A stretch of 64,000 nucleotides of DNA from Fluviicoccus sp. (GCF_030646115.1 NZ_JAUSMX010000019.1:1-64000), one strand, 5' to 3'. Numbered from the stretch's first letter, positions 47,339 through 56,274 are shown. Program-made: numbers and translations. Notes: generated by a model not told the origin, from the sequence alone.

Positions 47339-48661
47339 TCACGGGGTCCTGAAACGGAAGGACAGCCGCGAGGGCGATGTCAGCTTTTCAACTGACTGAC
47401 GTTGGACTACGCCGTAAGGGAACACCCCGCTCCAAGGCGTCAACCACAACCGCCCGGCCATCCGGAAACGGGCGCGGACACTCCAGAAATAACGGGTGTC
47501 GGAAGCCAGCGGCGATGTCAGGCGATGCTCAGGCAGGGGCAGGTTCTCGCGGTGGTAGACGATTTCGGCGGGTGCCCCCCCTTCCTCCCGGGCAATGACC
47601 ACGTCATAACCGACCGCTTCGGCCTGTTGCAGCTCCGGGGCTTTCGTCAGGTCAGCGGGGCGGGGAAAGGCTTCCCAGCGTAAATCCGGTTGCAGGTCAC
47701 GAACCTGAGTCCACTCAAAAACGGAGCCGACCCACGGTGTCTCGCCCAGACTGCCCCGCGTGGGCGGGTAGACCGGTGCCAGGCCGCGGGCCACGGAACC
47801 CAGACCGGCCATGGTGCGCGGATCGGAAGGATAAGGATAGCCATGCAGCAGCTCGTCGGCAGTGGCATGCGCCAAGGTGTCATACCCGCGCTCCAGCATG
47901 GCCAGCAAGGGTTTGGCCTCGTCGGCAGACCAATCGAGAATCTTGCGCCCCTCACCTTCGAACCTCAGCTCACGATTCAACAACTCGACGTTATCAAGGG
48001 TGCGAACCAGCCGGAATCGCATGTTCATGTAGCCGTAGACCGGCGCGTTGATACCGAACCCCCGGGTGCCTGCCTCGCGCAGGCTGACGACCAGCACGTG
48101 ATCAACGCCCTGAGCCGCCAGCGCCCGGAAATCGTTGCCGGCCACGACGGTCGTGGCCTGCTCCTCCGGAACCGTGATCACGGCCCGCCCCTCGGCAACC
48201 AGCGTCGTCTCCACTTGCTGCTGCAGGGTCTGCTGAATGCTTCGTTGCGCCAGCGCGGCGGTCATGCCGCCTTCCGCCTTGCGCACGGCCTTGCCGCCGG
48301 GAGCCAGCACACCGCCGCCCACCGTAGCCGCCCCGGCCGTCGCCGCACAGACACCCAGCACCACCATCATCACCGGCCCGCAAAAGCCGGGACAGGCAGT
48401 CACCACCGGCACCCCCACCACACAAGCGGCCAGCGTCACCCCGCCTGCCTTGGCCGCTCCCTCGGGACGGCTGTGGGCAAAGCCCTCGAAATGCAATTGC
48501 GGCTCCGCGCTTTCCGCCACTACGGCCAGAGCCCCCCAGGAGGCAGGATCCGTCCTGGTCACCACCACCGGGTTACCGGCACACGCCGCGAGCAGCAGCG
48601 ACAAGGCCACCGCCAGGACGCACCGCCAAGGATTTGAAGCCGACAACCGGATCATCACCAT
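47339..48661 (-). CDS. Lipoprotein of unknown function
   Basis: This 440-residue protein starts at the ATG at 48661, which is preceded by GGGAG at six bases. The signal ends LLLAACAGN, giving a lipidated cysteine near residue 29. A Gly/Ala/Val-rich hydrophobic stretch (VVGVPVVTACPGFCGPVMMVVLGVCAATAGAATVGGGV) spans about 80-117 and could insert in a membrane. The rest is beta-rich with a FEWTQV-type fibronectin-like segment near 310. No family is recognised. It is transcribed away from the DUF1622 gene with a 25-base gap, so the two may be cotranscribed. Confidence 0.75.
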   Translation of the reverse strand: MVMIRLSASNPWRCVLAVALSLLLAACAGNPVVVTRTDPASWGALAVVAESAEPQLHFEGFAHSRPEGAAKAGGVTLAACVVGVPVVTACPGFCGPVMMVVLGVCAATAGAATVGGGVLAPGGKAVRKAEGGMTAALAQRSIQQTLQQQVETTLVAEGRAVITVPEEQATTVVAGNDFRALAAQGVDHVLVVSLREAGTRGFGINAPVYGYMNMRFRLVRTLDNVELLNRELRFEGEGRKILDWSADEAKPLLAMLERGYDTLAHATADELLHGYPYPSDPRTMAGLGSVARGLAPVYPPTRGSLGETPWVGSVFEWTQVRDLQPDLRWEAFPRPADLTKAPELQQAEAVGYDVVIAREEGGAPAEIVYHRENLPLPEHRLTSPLASDTRYFWSVRARFRMAGRLWLTPWSGVFPYGVVQRQSVEKLTSPSRLSFRFRTP

Positions 48662-48686
48662 ACCAAGCTCCCGACGCCGCACACGA

Positions 48687-49025
48687 CTAAGCGTGCTCCT
48701 CGCGCATTTCGCGCTGCAGGAAGAAATTAAGGCCGGTCCGGATCACGGCAATGGCCCCCAATTGGCCGATCTGTTGCCAACTGGGCGCCACCGCCGTGGA
48801 CAGGATGTCCGCCGCCAGCTGGAACTCCAGCGCCAGCGCCAAATAGCGCGCAAGTTCCAGCCGCACCACCGAAAACCCGGCGCTGCGGCCACGGCTCCAC
48901 TCCGCCATCAGATGCCGCAACGCCACCAGGATGCCGGCGGCAATGATCAATGCCCCAATCAGTTCGATGCACAATTTCAGCCACATCACGGCTTCAACGA
49001 TGAAAAGTTCGGTTTGTGCAAACAT
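48687..49025 (-). CDS. DUF1622-family membrane protein
   Basis: This 112-residue protein has hydrophobic segments (about residues 15-35 and 78-98) and the sequence ARYLALALEFQLAADILSTAV, a mark of the DUF1622 family. The function is unknown; the proteins sit in the inner membrane. I start at MFAQTELF because the 38 upstream codons overlap the promoter of divergent hslR and do not fit the family. Confidence 0.8.
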   Translation of the reverse strand: MFAQTELFIVEAVMWLKLCIELIGALIIAAGILVALRHLMAEWSRGRSAGFSVVRLELARYLALALEFQLAADILSTAVAPSWQQIGQLGAIAVIRTGLNFFLQREMREEHA

Positions 49026-49104
49026 GCCATCTTCCCCTGACTGGTATTTTTTCAGTATAACCCCAACTGATTCAGGGGATTTCACCTCACGACCGGAGTT
49101 TTTG

Positions 49105-49497
49105 ATGACCGACACCGATGACCGCGTCCGCGCCGACAAATGGCTGTGGGCCGCCCGCTTCTACCGCACCCGCTCACTGGCCAAGGATGCCATTGAAGGC
49201 GGCAAGGTGCATTGCGACGGCCAACGGGTGAAAGTCAGCAAGGAAGTGAAGATAGGCATGGAATTCACGGTGCGGCAGGGCTTTGAGGAAAAAACGGTGA
49301 TCGTCAAGGCGCTGAGTGAGGTGCGCGGCCCTGCCACGACGGCGCAACTGCTGTATGAGGAAACGCCGGAAAGCGTGGCGCGGCGGGCTCATGAGGCAGA
49401 GCAACGCAAGGCGCAGAATCTGGCGTATCCGGATCACCGGCCGAACAAGAAGGAACGGCGACAGATCCATAAATTCCAGGATTCCTGGGGTGACTGA
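49105..49497 (+). CDS. hslR: Ribosome-associated heat shock protein Hsp15
   Basis: Hsp15 binds stalled 50S subunits carrying peptidyl-tRNA through an S4 RNA-binding domain. The 130-residue protein has VRADKWLWAARFYRTRSLAKDAIEGGKV at 8-35, the S4 core, and a basic C-terminus (NKKERRQIHKFQDSW). The ATG at 49105 gives the usual length. It is divergent from the DUF1622 gene across an 79-base gap. Confidence 0.92.
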   Translation: MTDTDDRVRADKWLWAARFYRTRSLAKDAIEGGKVHCDGQRVKVSKEVKIGMEFTVRQGFEEKTVIVKALSEVRGPATTAQLLYEETPESVARRAHEAEQRKAQNLAYPDHRPNKKERRQIHKFQDSWGD

Positions 49498-49609
49498 GCC
49501 CATTCGGCAATTCCCGCCGACGGACTGTCGGCAATCATCAATCCCCTGCCCCAGGATTGCTCTATAAATAGGCAACACCAAATACCTATAACGATTTCCC
49601 GGGGGCTCC

Positions 49610-50410
49610 ATGCGTTCCATTCTCGCTTCCTTGGCGTTGGCTGCCGGACTGTTGTCCGCGCCTGCCGCCCATGCCTTGTACAATCCGGCCGACCTGCTGG
49701 CCACGCTGCAGTTTGACGGCACCGACTGGTTTGATACCGGCGAGCAGAACTTCCCGCAAGCCTACCGCTTCACCCCCTACGATGCCGATGTCGAGCACAA
49801 CAAGGAAAACCTGATACGTTTCAAGATTGGCGGCAGCGTGACCGGCACCGGTTCCACGGGCTGGGCCAATCGCGGGCCGAATGACCAGCGTCCGGCGGTG
49901 TATTTCCATTTTGTGCAGTCGGGCGGTTACGACGTGTATCAATACTGGCTGTATTACGCGGACAACGACTGGTTGAACGACCATGAACATGACTGGGAGC
50001 GTTACAACGTCTATGTCAAGAACGGCGTACCGACGCATGTGGCGATCAGCCAGCACAATGGCGAGCAGATGGTGACCTGGGCGAAAATGGCCAAGGACGG
50101 GACGCATCCGAAAATCGGGGTGGATGGCGGGGCGCATGCCATGAAGACCGGGGGCGAGGACGGGGTGCAGATTCGCTATAACGGGGCGATCAGCAAGAAT
50201 GGCGGGCGGCTGGATGCGGGGAACGGGACGACGCAGCCGTGGGTGATTTATTCGAATGATGTGGGCTTTGCGGGGACCACGCCTTTTACGCAGACGCCGA
50301 ATGTGTTTTATTACGGGGATCCGGCGTACAGCACGAATTCGGCGGAGTTTGGGGATTTGCGGGATGCGCCGTGGATTCGGGCGGAGTGGAATTCACCGGC
50401 TTTGCCGTGA
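49610..50410 (+). CDS. Secreted protein with NPP1/Vps62-like HDWE motif
   Basis: This 266-residue protein has a clear signal peptide (cleavage after APAAHA near residue 22). The middle has YQYWLYYADND then HEHDWE at residues 125-130, followed by HVAISQHNGEQMVTWAKM and HPKIGVDGGAHAM. The HDWE element, the SQHxG strand and the later Gly-x-His-Ala recall the NPP1 (Nep1-like) toxin family and the Vps62 family, whose HDWE residues bind a metal. It lacks the overall NLP sequence, so function is open. It is a single-gene unit with its own terminator. Confidence 0.65.
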   Translation: MRSILASLALAAGLLSAPAAHALYNPADLLATLQFDGTDWFDTGEQNFPQAYRFTPYDADVEHNKENLIRFKIGGSVTGTGSTGWANRGPNDQRPAVYFHFVQSGGYDVYQYWLYYADNDWLNDHEHDWERYNVYVKNGVPTHVAISQHNGEQMVTWAKMAKDGTHPKIGVDGGAHAMKTGGEDGVQIRYNGAISKNGGRLDAGNGTTQPWVIYSNDVGFAGTTPFTQTPNVFYYGDPAYSTNSAEFGDLRDAPWIRAEWNSPALP

Positions 50411-50426
50411 TGTTTCGGGATGGGGT

Positions 50427-50452
50427 AAGGGCGCATTGAATGCGCCCTTTTT
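50427..50452 (+). terminator. Rho-independent terminator of the HDWE-protein gene
   Basis: AAGGGCGCAT and ATGCGCCCTT pair around TGA and run into TTTTT, 17 bases past the stop codon. Confidence 0.9.
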
Positions 50453-50457
50453 CATTT

Positions 50458-50560
50458 CCCCCTTGGAAAGGGGGATCAAGGGGGTTTTGTCATCCGCCTG
50501 CCGCGGGCCTTCCTTTTGTCTTGGCAAAAGTAAGCAAAACCGTGTCCTACGCCAAAACTC
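50458..50560. repeat. Intergenic repeat-like hairpins
   Basis: CCCCCTT-GGA-AAGGGGG (50458-50474) is followed by ATCAAGGGGG, and CTTTTG-TCTTGG-CAAAAG lies at 50513-50530. The composition recalls dispersed intergenic repeats in proteobacteria, but only this copy is visible. The rest of the gap to 50666 shows no gene. Confidence 0.45.
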
Positions 50561-50666
50561 GCTTTCCGTTCCTTCCCTCTTGATGCCTCGTTTCCATCTC
50601 TGCGTTCCTGATCTTGTTGGCTCAAACAGTTGGCTGCGGACGGCGTTGGGGGTTGTGGGGTCTGAG

Positions 50667-51944
50667 TTAGAAGGCGATTTGGGCGCGGAGCTGGGCGATG
50701 TGCGGTTGGTCGGTGTCGAGGGTTCCGTTGGCGTCGTAGTCTTTTTCGGCGTTGACTTTGATCAGGTTGGCGGCGAAACGGATCAGGGGGTTGGGGTACC
50801 AGTTCAGGCCGAGCGTGAGGGTGTTCATTTGGCCGCCGGTGATTCCGGCTGCTTTGTCGTTCAGGTCCAGCGCGTCGTAGCGCAGCGCCAGTTCCCACGC
50901 GCCGCCCTTAGCCGTCGGGGTGATGCGGCTGTAGGTGGCGATTTTCATGTCCCACGGGCGGCTTTCACCGGTCAGGCTATAGGTTCCGGCGAGGTAGCCG
51001 CCGCTGAAGGTGGCATCTGCTTTCCCGCCGAAACGGTTGACTTTGACTTGTGTCACTTCACCCTGCAACGACCACGGCCCCTGTGTCCACGACAGTTCGG
51101 TGGCGATGGCGGTGATGGTGCTGACATTGGCGATGGCTCCCGTATCCGCGAGCTTGACGGGGGTGATGTGCGAATCCGGGCGGGCGCTGAAGCCGGCCGT
51201 ATTGTCTGTCTTGTCGCGCCAGTAAGTGCTTAGGCCTATGGAGACGACGTTGCCGGTCTGGTGCCGGGGTGCGATGACCAGCCGCGCGGAACTACCCCAG
51301 GATTCGTTGAGCTTGGTCTGGGCGTTGTTGGCGGTATCGCCGTACAGCCCGGCCCCGAGGCTCCAGTTTTCCCCCCAACGCATGATGGCGATGCCCTGAT
51401 TGTAGTCGGGGGCGAAGGTGTCGATGGCCATGGAACGTTCCATGAAGATGACGTCGACGGCGCTGGCGTATTCCTCCAGTCCGTACATTTCGAAAATGTT
51501 GCCGATCTGGATTTGGGTGTTGGGGAAGCCGGTGTAGGCGAGGTAGCCCTCGGTGACGCGGACTTTCTGGCCGGTCAGCACCTCGGTTTCCAGTTTGTAG
51601 TCCCAGCCCGGCGCCACCGTGCCACGCGCGCCCAGACGGAAGGCGCGCAGTTCGGAGCCGCTGCCCAGATTATTGATATCCTTGCGGTAGAAGGCGTAAT
51701 CCGCCTGCAAACGGCCGAAGAAACGGAAGCGGGTGGAGCCGTCGGCGGATTGGGCGCGCAGGCCGCCATCGATGCGGTTGAGCGACGGCTGCGCCTTGAG
51801 GCGGGCGATTTCAGCCTCTAGGGCTTGAAGGCGTTGTTCCATGTTCATACGGCCGTGATGACCAGCGGCATGATCCGCCTGAACGGGCCGCGAGGCCGCC
51901 AGCAATACCAGGCAGAGCATCAGGAAACCCGGCCGCAACATCAT
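50667..51944 (-). CDS. OprO/OprP-type outer-membrane porin
   Basis: This 425-residue protein has a signal peptide ending in RPVQA|DH, a short N-terminal coiled coil (MEQRLQALEAEIARLKAQ), then a 16-strand-like beta barrel with alternating hydrophobic residues (FRFFGRLQADYAFYRKD; ALRYDALDLNDKAAG; GLNWYPNPLIRFAANLIKVNAEKDYD) and a terminal phenylalanine (QLRAQIAF). This is the phosphate-selective porin O/P family, which passes phosphate or polyphosphate in Pseudomonas; substrate here is uncertain. I start at ATG 51944 because GGAG lies eight bases upstream. Confidence 0.88.
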   Translation of the reverse strand: MMLRPGFLMLCLVLLAASRPVQADHAAGHHGRMNMEQRLQALEAEIARLKAQPSLNRIDGGLRAQSADGSTRFRFFGRLQADYAFYRKDINNLGSGSELRAFRLGARGTVAPGWDYKLETEVLTGQKVRVTEGYLAYTGFPNTQIQIGNIFEMYGLEEYASAVDVIFMERSMAIDTFAPDYNQGIAIMRWGENWSLGAGLYGDTANNAQTKLNESWGSSARLVIAPRHQTGNVVSIGLSTYWRDKTDNTAGFSARPDSHITPVKLADTGAIANVSTITAIATELSWTQGPWSLQGEVTQVKVNRFGGKADATFSGGYLAGTYSLTGESRPWDMKIATYSRITPTAKGGAWELALRYDALDLNDKAAGITGGQMNTLTLGLNWYPNPLIRFAANLIKVNAEKDYDANGTLDTDQPHIAQLRAQIAF

Positions 51945-52012
51945 GATCCGCACTCCATGGCGGGGTGAAGATATTCACCCTTACCAGAAGACTAGATGTT
52001 GCGGGGAATTTG

Positions 52013-52582
52013 TCAGGCTTTTTTCAAACGGTCTATCAAAAGGAACATGCGGTCTTCGCCGAAATACAATTCACCGTCCAACAGGAACGTCGGAGCGCCG
52101 AAGCCCCCGGCGGCAACCACCGCTTCGGTATTCTCGCGCAAACGCGCCTTGACCCCGTCGTCCCCGGCCTTGGCCATCAAGGCCTCACCCACCAGCGAAT
52201 TCAGGGTGATGCTGTCAGACACATCAATGCCCTGCCCCCAATACATATCAAAAAGCTTCATGCTTAGCGCGGGCAGTTGCGCTTCGTCAGCGGCACAAAG
52301 CACGCGCTGCACGGTGACAGTGTTGGCGGGGAAGGATTTCGGGACCGTCAACGGAAAGCCGTAATAGGCAGCCAGCCGCGACAAATCCTTGAACATGTAA
52401 GGCATCTTGGCGGGCACCGTGAACGCCGGACCGGTATTGCCGGTGGCCTTGAACACACCGCCCAACAGGCAGGGACGCCAGCGCACGGTGGCCAGTCCGT
52501 CCAGCTCGTGGATTCGCTTGGCGGCGACGTAACTGTAGGGACTGACGATGTCGTAGAAGAAATCAACAATGGGCAGGGGCAT
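52013..52582 (-). CDS. DsbA-family 2-hydroxychromene-2-carboxylate isomerase-like protein
   Basis: This 189-residue thioredoxin-fold protein has the HCCA isomerase N-terminus FFYDIVSPYSYVAAKRI, with Ser14 in place of the DsbA CxxC, a helical insert, and the late GAPTFLLDGELYFGEDR segment. Family members isomerise 2-hydroxychromene-2-carboxylate in naphthalene degradation or act as GST-kappa. No other aromatic-degradation genes are next to it, so the substrate is open. Confidence 0.85.
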   Translation of the reverse strand: MPLPIVDFFYDIVSPYSYVAAKRIHELDGLATVRWRPCLLGGVFKATGNTGPAFTVPAKMPYMFKDLSRLAAYYGFPLTVPKSFPANTVTVQRVLCAADEAQLPALSMKLFDMYWGQGIDVSDSITLNSLVGEALMAKAGDDGVKARLRENTEAVVAAGGFGAPTFLLDGELYFGEDRMFLLIDRLKKA

Positions 52583-52697
52583 GGCGCGGCGGTCTCACGG
52601 AGATTGTTAGTGTTATGGTCAAGACTCCCCGCTTCAGGTCAAGCGGGGAATGCGGAACATTACACCGCCCAACCGGCCGCGCCAAGGGGAGAAACGG
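52583..52697. other. Gap with a hairpin between the isomerase and dehydrogenase genes
   Basis: CCCCGCTT-CAGGTC-AAGCGGGG (52628-52649) forms an 8-bp stem. No T run follows it on the minus strand, so terminator function for the D-2-hydroxyglutarate dehydrogenase gene is only possible. Confidence 0.4.
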
Positions 52698-54098
52698 TCA
52701 AGCCTCCAGATCGAAGATCTTGCCCGGATTGACGACATTGTTGGGGTCGAATACCTGCTTGATCGCCTTCAGGTAGGCAATTTCTTCCGGCGAACGGCTG
52801 TAGCCCAGATACGGCTTCTTGGTCATGCCGACGCCGTGTTCGGCGGAGATGGAGCCGTCGTACTTCTGCACGGTTTCGAATACCTGCTTGTTCACCACCT
52901 GACACTTCGCGAAGAAGTCTTCCTTGCTGAGGTCGGCGGGCTTGAGGATGTTCAGGTGCAGGTTGCCGTCGCCGATGTGGCCGAACCAGACCACGTCGAA
53001 ATCGGGGTAGTTTTCGGTGACGATGGCGTCAATGTCGGCGATAAAGGCCGGAACGCGGCTGATCAGCACCGAAATGTCGTTCTTGTACGGCGTGTACTTG
53101 GCGATGGTCTCGGAAATGTCCTCGCGCAGCCGCCACAGGTTCTGCAGCTGGGTTTCGTTCTGGCTCATCACCCCGTTGATCACCCAGCCCTGCTCTACGC
53201 AGTGCTCGAACAGGCCCATCGCCTGCTCTTCCATGACTTCTGACAGCGCCTCGAACTCCAGCAGCGCATAGAACGGCGTGACTTCGGAGAACGGACGGGC
53301 GATGTCGCCGCTCGCCGTCACGCACTGCACGGCCAGTTCGGAGAAGAACTCGAAGGCGGTCAGGTCCAGTTGCGCCTGGAAAGTGGCGAGGATGTTCATC
53401 ACCGACGCGAAGTCCGGCGTGCCCAGCACCATCACCTTCAGGTTGCGCGGCTTGCGCTCCAGCTTGATCTCGGCCTCGGTGACAAAACCCAGCGTGCCTT
53501 CCGCGCCAATAAACAGGTGGCGCAGGTCATAGCCGGTGGCGTTCTTGATCATGCCCTTGTTCAGGCGCAGGATGTCGCCCTTGCCGGTGACGACGGTGAG
53601 GCCCAGCACCCAGTTGCGGGTCATGCCGTAGCGGATCACCTTGATGCCGCCTGCATTGGTGCCGATGTTGCCGCCGATCTGGCTGGAACCGGCCGAGGCG
53701 AAGTCCACCGGGTAATAGAGATCCTGCTCGTCGGCGTATTGCTGCAGTTGTTCGGTGACCACCCCGGCCTGCACCCGCACCAGGCGGTCGGCGGCGTGGA
53801 ATTCCAGCACCTTGTTCATGCGGTCGAAGCTGATCACCACTTCCCCGGAAGCTGCAACCGCTCCGGCGGACAGCCCGGTGCGGCCGCCGGACGGCACCAG
53901 CGCGAATTTTTCGACATTGGCCAGGCGCACAATGGCCTGCACCTCCTCGGTGGTGGCCGGGAAAACAATGGCAGACGCAGCGGGGGTGAAGTGCTTGGTC
54001 CAGTCAACGCCCCAGGTTTTCAGGCTGTCGGCATCAGTCTTGACACGGGTTTCCCCGACAATGGCTTGCAACTGGTGGAGTGCGGAGGGGGTGAGCAT
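52698..54098 (-). CDS. FAD-linked D-2-hydroxyglutarate dehydrogenase-like oxidoreductase
   Basis: This 466-residue VAO-fold flavoenzyme has PSGGRTGLSAGA and GSSQIGGNIGTNAGG in the FAD domain, GAEGTLGFVTEAEI, and the metal-site motif FGHIGDGNLHLN near 370 with a late SAEHGVGM. The family includes D-lactate and D-2-hydroxyglutarate dehydrogenases. It is divergent from serA with 84 bases between starts. In Pseudomonas, D-2-hydroxyglutarate dehydrogenase pairs with SerA, because SerA also reduces 2-oxoglutarate to D-2-hydroxyglutarate, which this enzyme re-oxidises. I therefore favour that role. Confidence 0.88.
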   Translation of the reverse strand: MLTPSALHQLQAIVGETRVKTDADSLKTWGVDWTKHFTPAASAIVFPATTEEVQAIVRLANVEKFALVPSGGRTGLSAGAVAASGEVVISFDRMNKVLEFHAADRLVRVQAGVVTEQLQQYADEQDLYYPVDFASAGSSQIGGNIGTNAGGIKVIRYGMTRNWVLGLTVVTGKGDILRLNKGMIKNATGYDLRHLFIGAEGTLGFVTEAEIKLERKPRNLKVMVLGTPDFASVMNILATFQAQLDLTAFEFFSELAVQCVTASGDIARPFSEVTPFYALLEFEALSEVMEEQAMGLFEHCVEQGWVINGVMSQNETQLQNLWRLREDISETIAKYTPYKNDISVLISRVPAFIADIDAIVTENYPDFDVVWFGHIGDGNLHLNILKPADLSKEDFFAKCQVVNKQVFETVQKYDGSISAEHGVGMTKKPYLGYSRSPEEIAYLKAIKQVFDPNNVVNPGKIFDLEA

Positions 54099-54182
54099 GG
54101 CTTATCCTGAAATCACGTGGTTTGGCAAGGCGTTTATGGTATCATATGCGGCTTGAATTTTCGGCCTTCAGGAACCGCCCCC

Positions 54183-55412
54183 ATGAGCCAACTCTCCCTC
54201 GACAAAGCCAAGATCCGCTTCCTGCTGCTGGAAGGCGTGCACAAGAACGCCCTCGACGTGCTGAGCAACAACGGCTACACCAACATTGAATACCTGCGCG
54301 GCGCGCTGGATGAAGACGCCCTGATCGAGAAGATCAAGGACGCGCACTTCCTGGGCATCCGTTCCCGCACCCAGGTCACCGAGAAGGTGCTGGCCGCCGC
54401 CAACAAGCTGGTCGCGGTCGGCTGCTTCTGCATCGGCACCAATCAAGTCAACCTGAAGGCCGCCATGGAAAAAGGCGTGCCGGTGTTCAACGCCCCCTTC
54501 TCCAACACCCGTTCGGTAGCCGAACTGGTGCTGGCCGAAGCCATCCTGCTGCTGCGCGGCATTCCCGAGAAGAATGCGCTGGTGCATCGCGGCGGCTGGT
54601 CGAAGTCGGCGGAAGGCTCGTTTGAAACCCGCGGCAAGGTGCTGGGCATCGTCGGTTACGGCTCCATCGGATCGCAACTGTCGGTGCTGGCCGAGTCGCT
54701 GGGCATGCAGGTCATCTACTTTGACGTAGTCACCAAGCTGCCGCTGGGCAACGCCCGCCAGGTCGGCACCATGGACGAACTGCTCGCCGCCGCTGACGTG
54801 GTGACCCTGCACGTACCGGAACTGGCTTCCACCAAGAACATGATGAAGGCCGAACAGTTCGCCAAGATGAAGCCGGGCGCCATCTTCATCAACGCCGCCC
54901 GCGGCACCTGCGTCGATATCGACGCTCTGGCGGAAGCCCTGGAAAGCAAGCACATCGGCGGCGCCGCCATCGACGTGTTCCCCAAGGAGCCGAAGGCCAA
55001 CGACGAAGAATTCCTGTCGCCGCTGCGCAAGTTCGACAACGTCATCCTCACCCCGCACATCGGTGGTTCCACGCTGGAAGCCCAGGCCAACATCGGCCTG
55101 GAAGTGGCCGAGAAGTTCGCCCGCTATTCCGACACCGGCACCACGCTGTCGGCCGTGAACTTCCCTGAAGTGGCGATTCCGCTGCAACCGGGCAAGCACC
55201 GCCTGCTGCACATCCACCGCAATGTGCCGGGCGTGCTGTCCGCCATCAACCGGGTGTTTGCCGAAAACAACATCAACATCTCGGCGCAAAGCCTGATGAC
55301 CAACGAAGCCATCGGCTATCTGGTCATGGATGTGGATGCGGACTGTTCAACCGTCGCCCTGCAAAAGCTGCAGGAAATTGACGGCACCATCCGGACGCGC
55401 GTGCTGTACTAA
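54183..55412 (+). CDS. serA: D-3-phosphoglycerate dehydrogenase
   Basis: SerA oxidises 3-phosphoglycerate, the first step of serine synthesis. The 409-residue enzyme has the substrate domain at both ends, the NAD motif GIVGYGSIGSQLSVLAESLGM near 156-176, catalytic His in TPHIGGSTLEAQ, and a C-terminal ACT domain (HRLLHIHRNVPGVLSAINRVF) that binds serine for feedback. I start at MSQLSLDKAK, the standard N-terminus; the 22 upstream codons belong to the leader. The E. coli-type length and ACT domain indicate the serine-inhibited class. Confidence 0.96.
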   Translation: MSQLSLDKAKIRFLLLEGVHKNALDVLSNNGYTNIEYLRGALDEDALIEKIKDAHFLGIRSRTQVTEKVLAAANKLVAVGCFCIGTNQVNLKAAMEKGVPVFNAPFSNTRSVAELVLAEAILLLRGIPEKNALVHRGGWSKSAEGSFETRGKVLGIVGYGSIGSQLSVLAESLGMQVIYFDVVTKLPLGNARQVGTMDELLAAADVVTLHVPELASTKNMMKAEQFAKMKPGAIFINAARGTCVDIDALAEALESKHIGGAAIDVFPKEPKANDEEFLSPLRKFDNVILTPHIGGSTLEAQANIGLEVAEKFARYSDTGTTLSAVNFPEVAIPLQPGKHRLLHIHRNVPGVLSAINRVFAENNINISAQSLMTNEAIGYLVMDVDADCSTVALQKLQEIDGTIRTRVLY

Positions 55413-55431
55413 GCCGCCCGGCTCCGGAATG

Positions 55432-55463
55432 AAAACAAAACCGCCTCCGGGCGGTTTTGTTTT
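55432..55463 (+). terminator. Rho-independent terminator of serA
   Basis: AAAACAAAACCGCC and GGCGGTTTTGTTTT pair perfectly around TCCG and end in a T run, 20 bases after the stop codon. Confidence 0.9.
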
Positions 55464-55545
55464 TGTGAAGTAGCTAACGAATTGCGGGCAGCAAAGTGCT
55501 ATCCTTCTGTACATGATTCAACCACAACAACAAAGATAGCCGCGC

Positions 55546-56223
55546 ATGTTCATATTCCAGCATCCGTTTTTCTTCTGCCTGTGGCTTCTGGCGGCCGGAA
55601 TACTGCTGCCTGCCGGAACGGCCATGGCCGATGGTGACGACGTAGCCGCGCTTCAATCCCGCACCCCCGCGCAATGGCAACTGATCAAGGAAGACAAGCC
55701 GCGCAACATTCAGGTGTACAGCAAACGCGAGGACAACGCGCGGGTCCGCTCCATGAAAGCCGAGGCGGAATTGCCGGCCACGGTCAGCGACATGGTCAAA
55801 CTGCTGATGGACTTTGACAGCTATCCGCAATGGTTCTGGCGCCTGAAGGAAATCCGCCTGCTGAAACAGGTTTCCCCGCAGGAAGCCTTTGTCTACGCTG
55901 TATTCAGCCCACCCATGGGCTTCCCGGATCGTGACGTGGTGCTGCACTTCAAGGCGGAATTTGTGCGGAACGGCCAGCGCGCCATGGTTCAGGCGTCCTC
56001 CGTAGCCGACTACATGCCGGAGCAGCCCGGACGGGTGCGCATGCCCTTTGCGCGCATGGAAAGCTGGATTGCCGCCGTTGACGAGGATCGCATCTATTTC
56101 AAAGGCGAAGTAGTGATGGACCCCGGCGGCAACCTTCCGATCTGGGCCAGCAATTTTGTGCAGCGCCAGGGGCCTTACATCACCATGATCAACCTGCTGA
56201 AACGGCTGGACCGGAAGTCCTGA
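55546..56223 (+). CDS. Exported START-domain protein, copy 3
   Basis: This 225-residue protein has a signal peptide (cleavage near GTAMA|DG, residue 28) and a START-like fold with FDSYPQWFWRLKEIRLLKQVS, FSPPMGFPDRDVVLH and VMDPGGNLPIWASNFVQRQGPYI. It is a distant paralogue of the pair at 21413-22923, sharing the WxW-(K/E) and DPGG-NFVQ landmarks. Probably periplasmic and lipid-binding; ligand unknown. It follows serA after a terminator and stands alone. Confidence 0.78.
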   Translation: MFIFQHPFFFCLWLLAAGILLPAGTAMADGDDVAALQSRTPAQWQLIKEDKPRNIQVYSKREDNARVRSMKAEAELPATVSDMVKLLMDFDSYPQWFWRLKEIRLLKQVSPQEAFVYAVFSPPMGFPDRDVVLHFKAEFVRNGQRAMVQASSVADYMPEQPGRVRMPFARMESWIAAVDEDRIYFKGEVVMDPGGNLPIWASNFVQRQGPYITMINLLKRLDRKS

Positions 56224-56274
56224 GCCTCGGACACCAAGCACAGGCCATTCAGCCCCCCCGATTAAAGAAACAGC

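Noticed and set aside
54099-54182. A riboswitch in the serA leader
   Set aside because: The gap is short, with no conserved aptamer core or strong hairpin.
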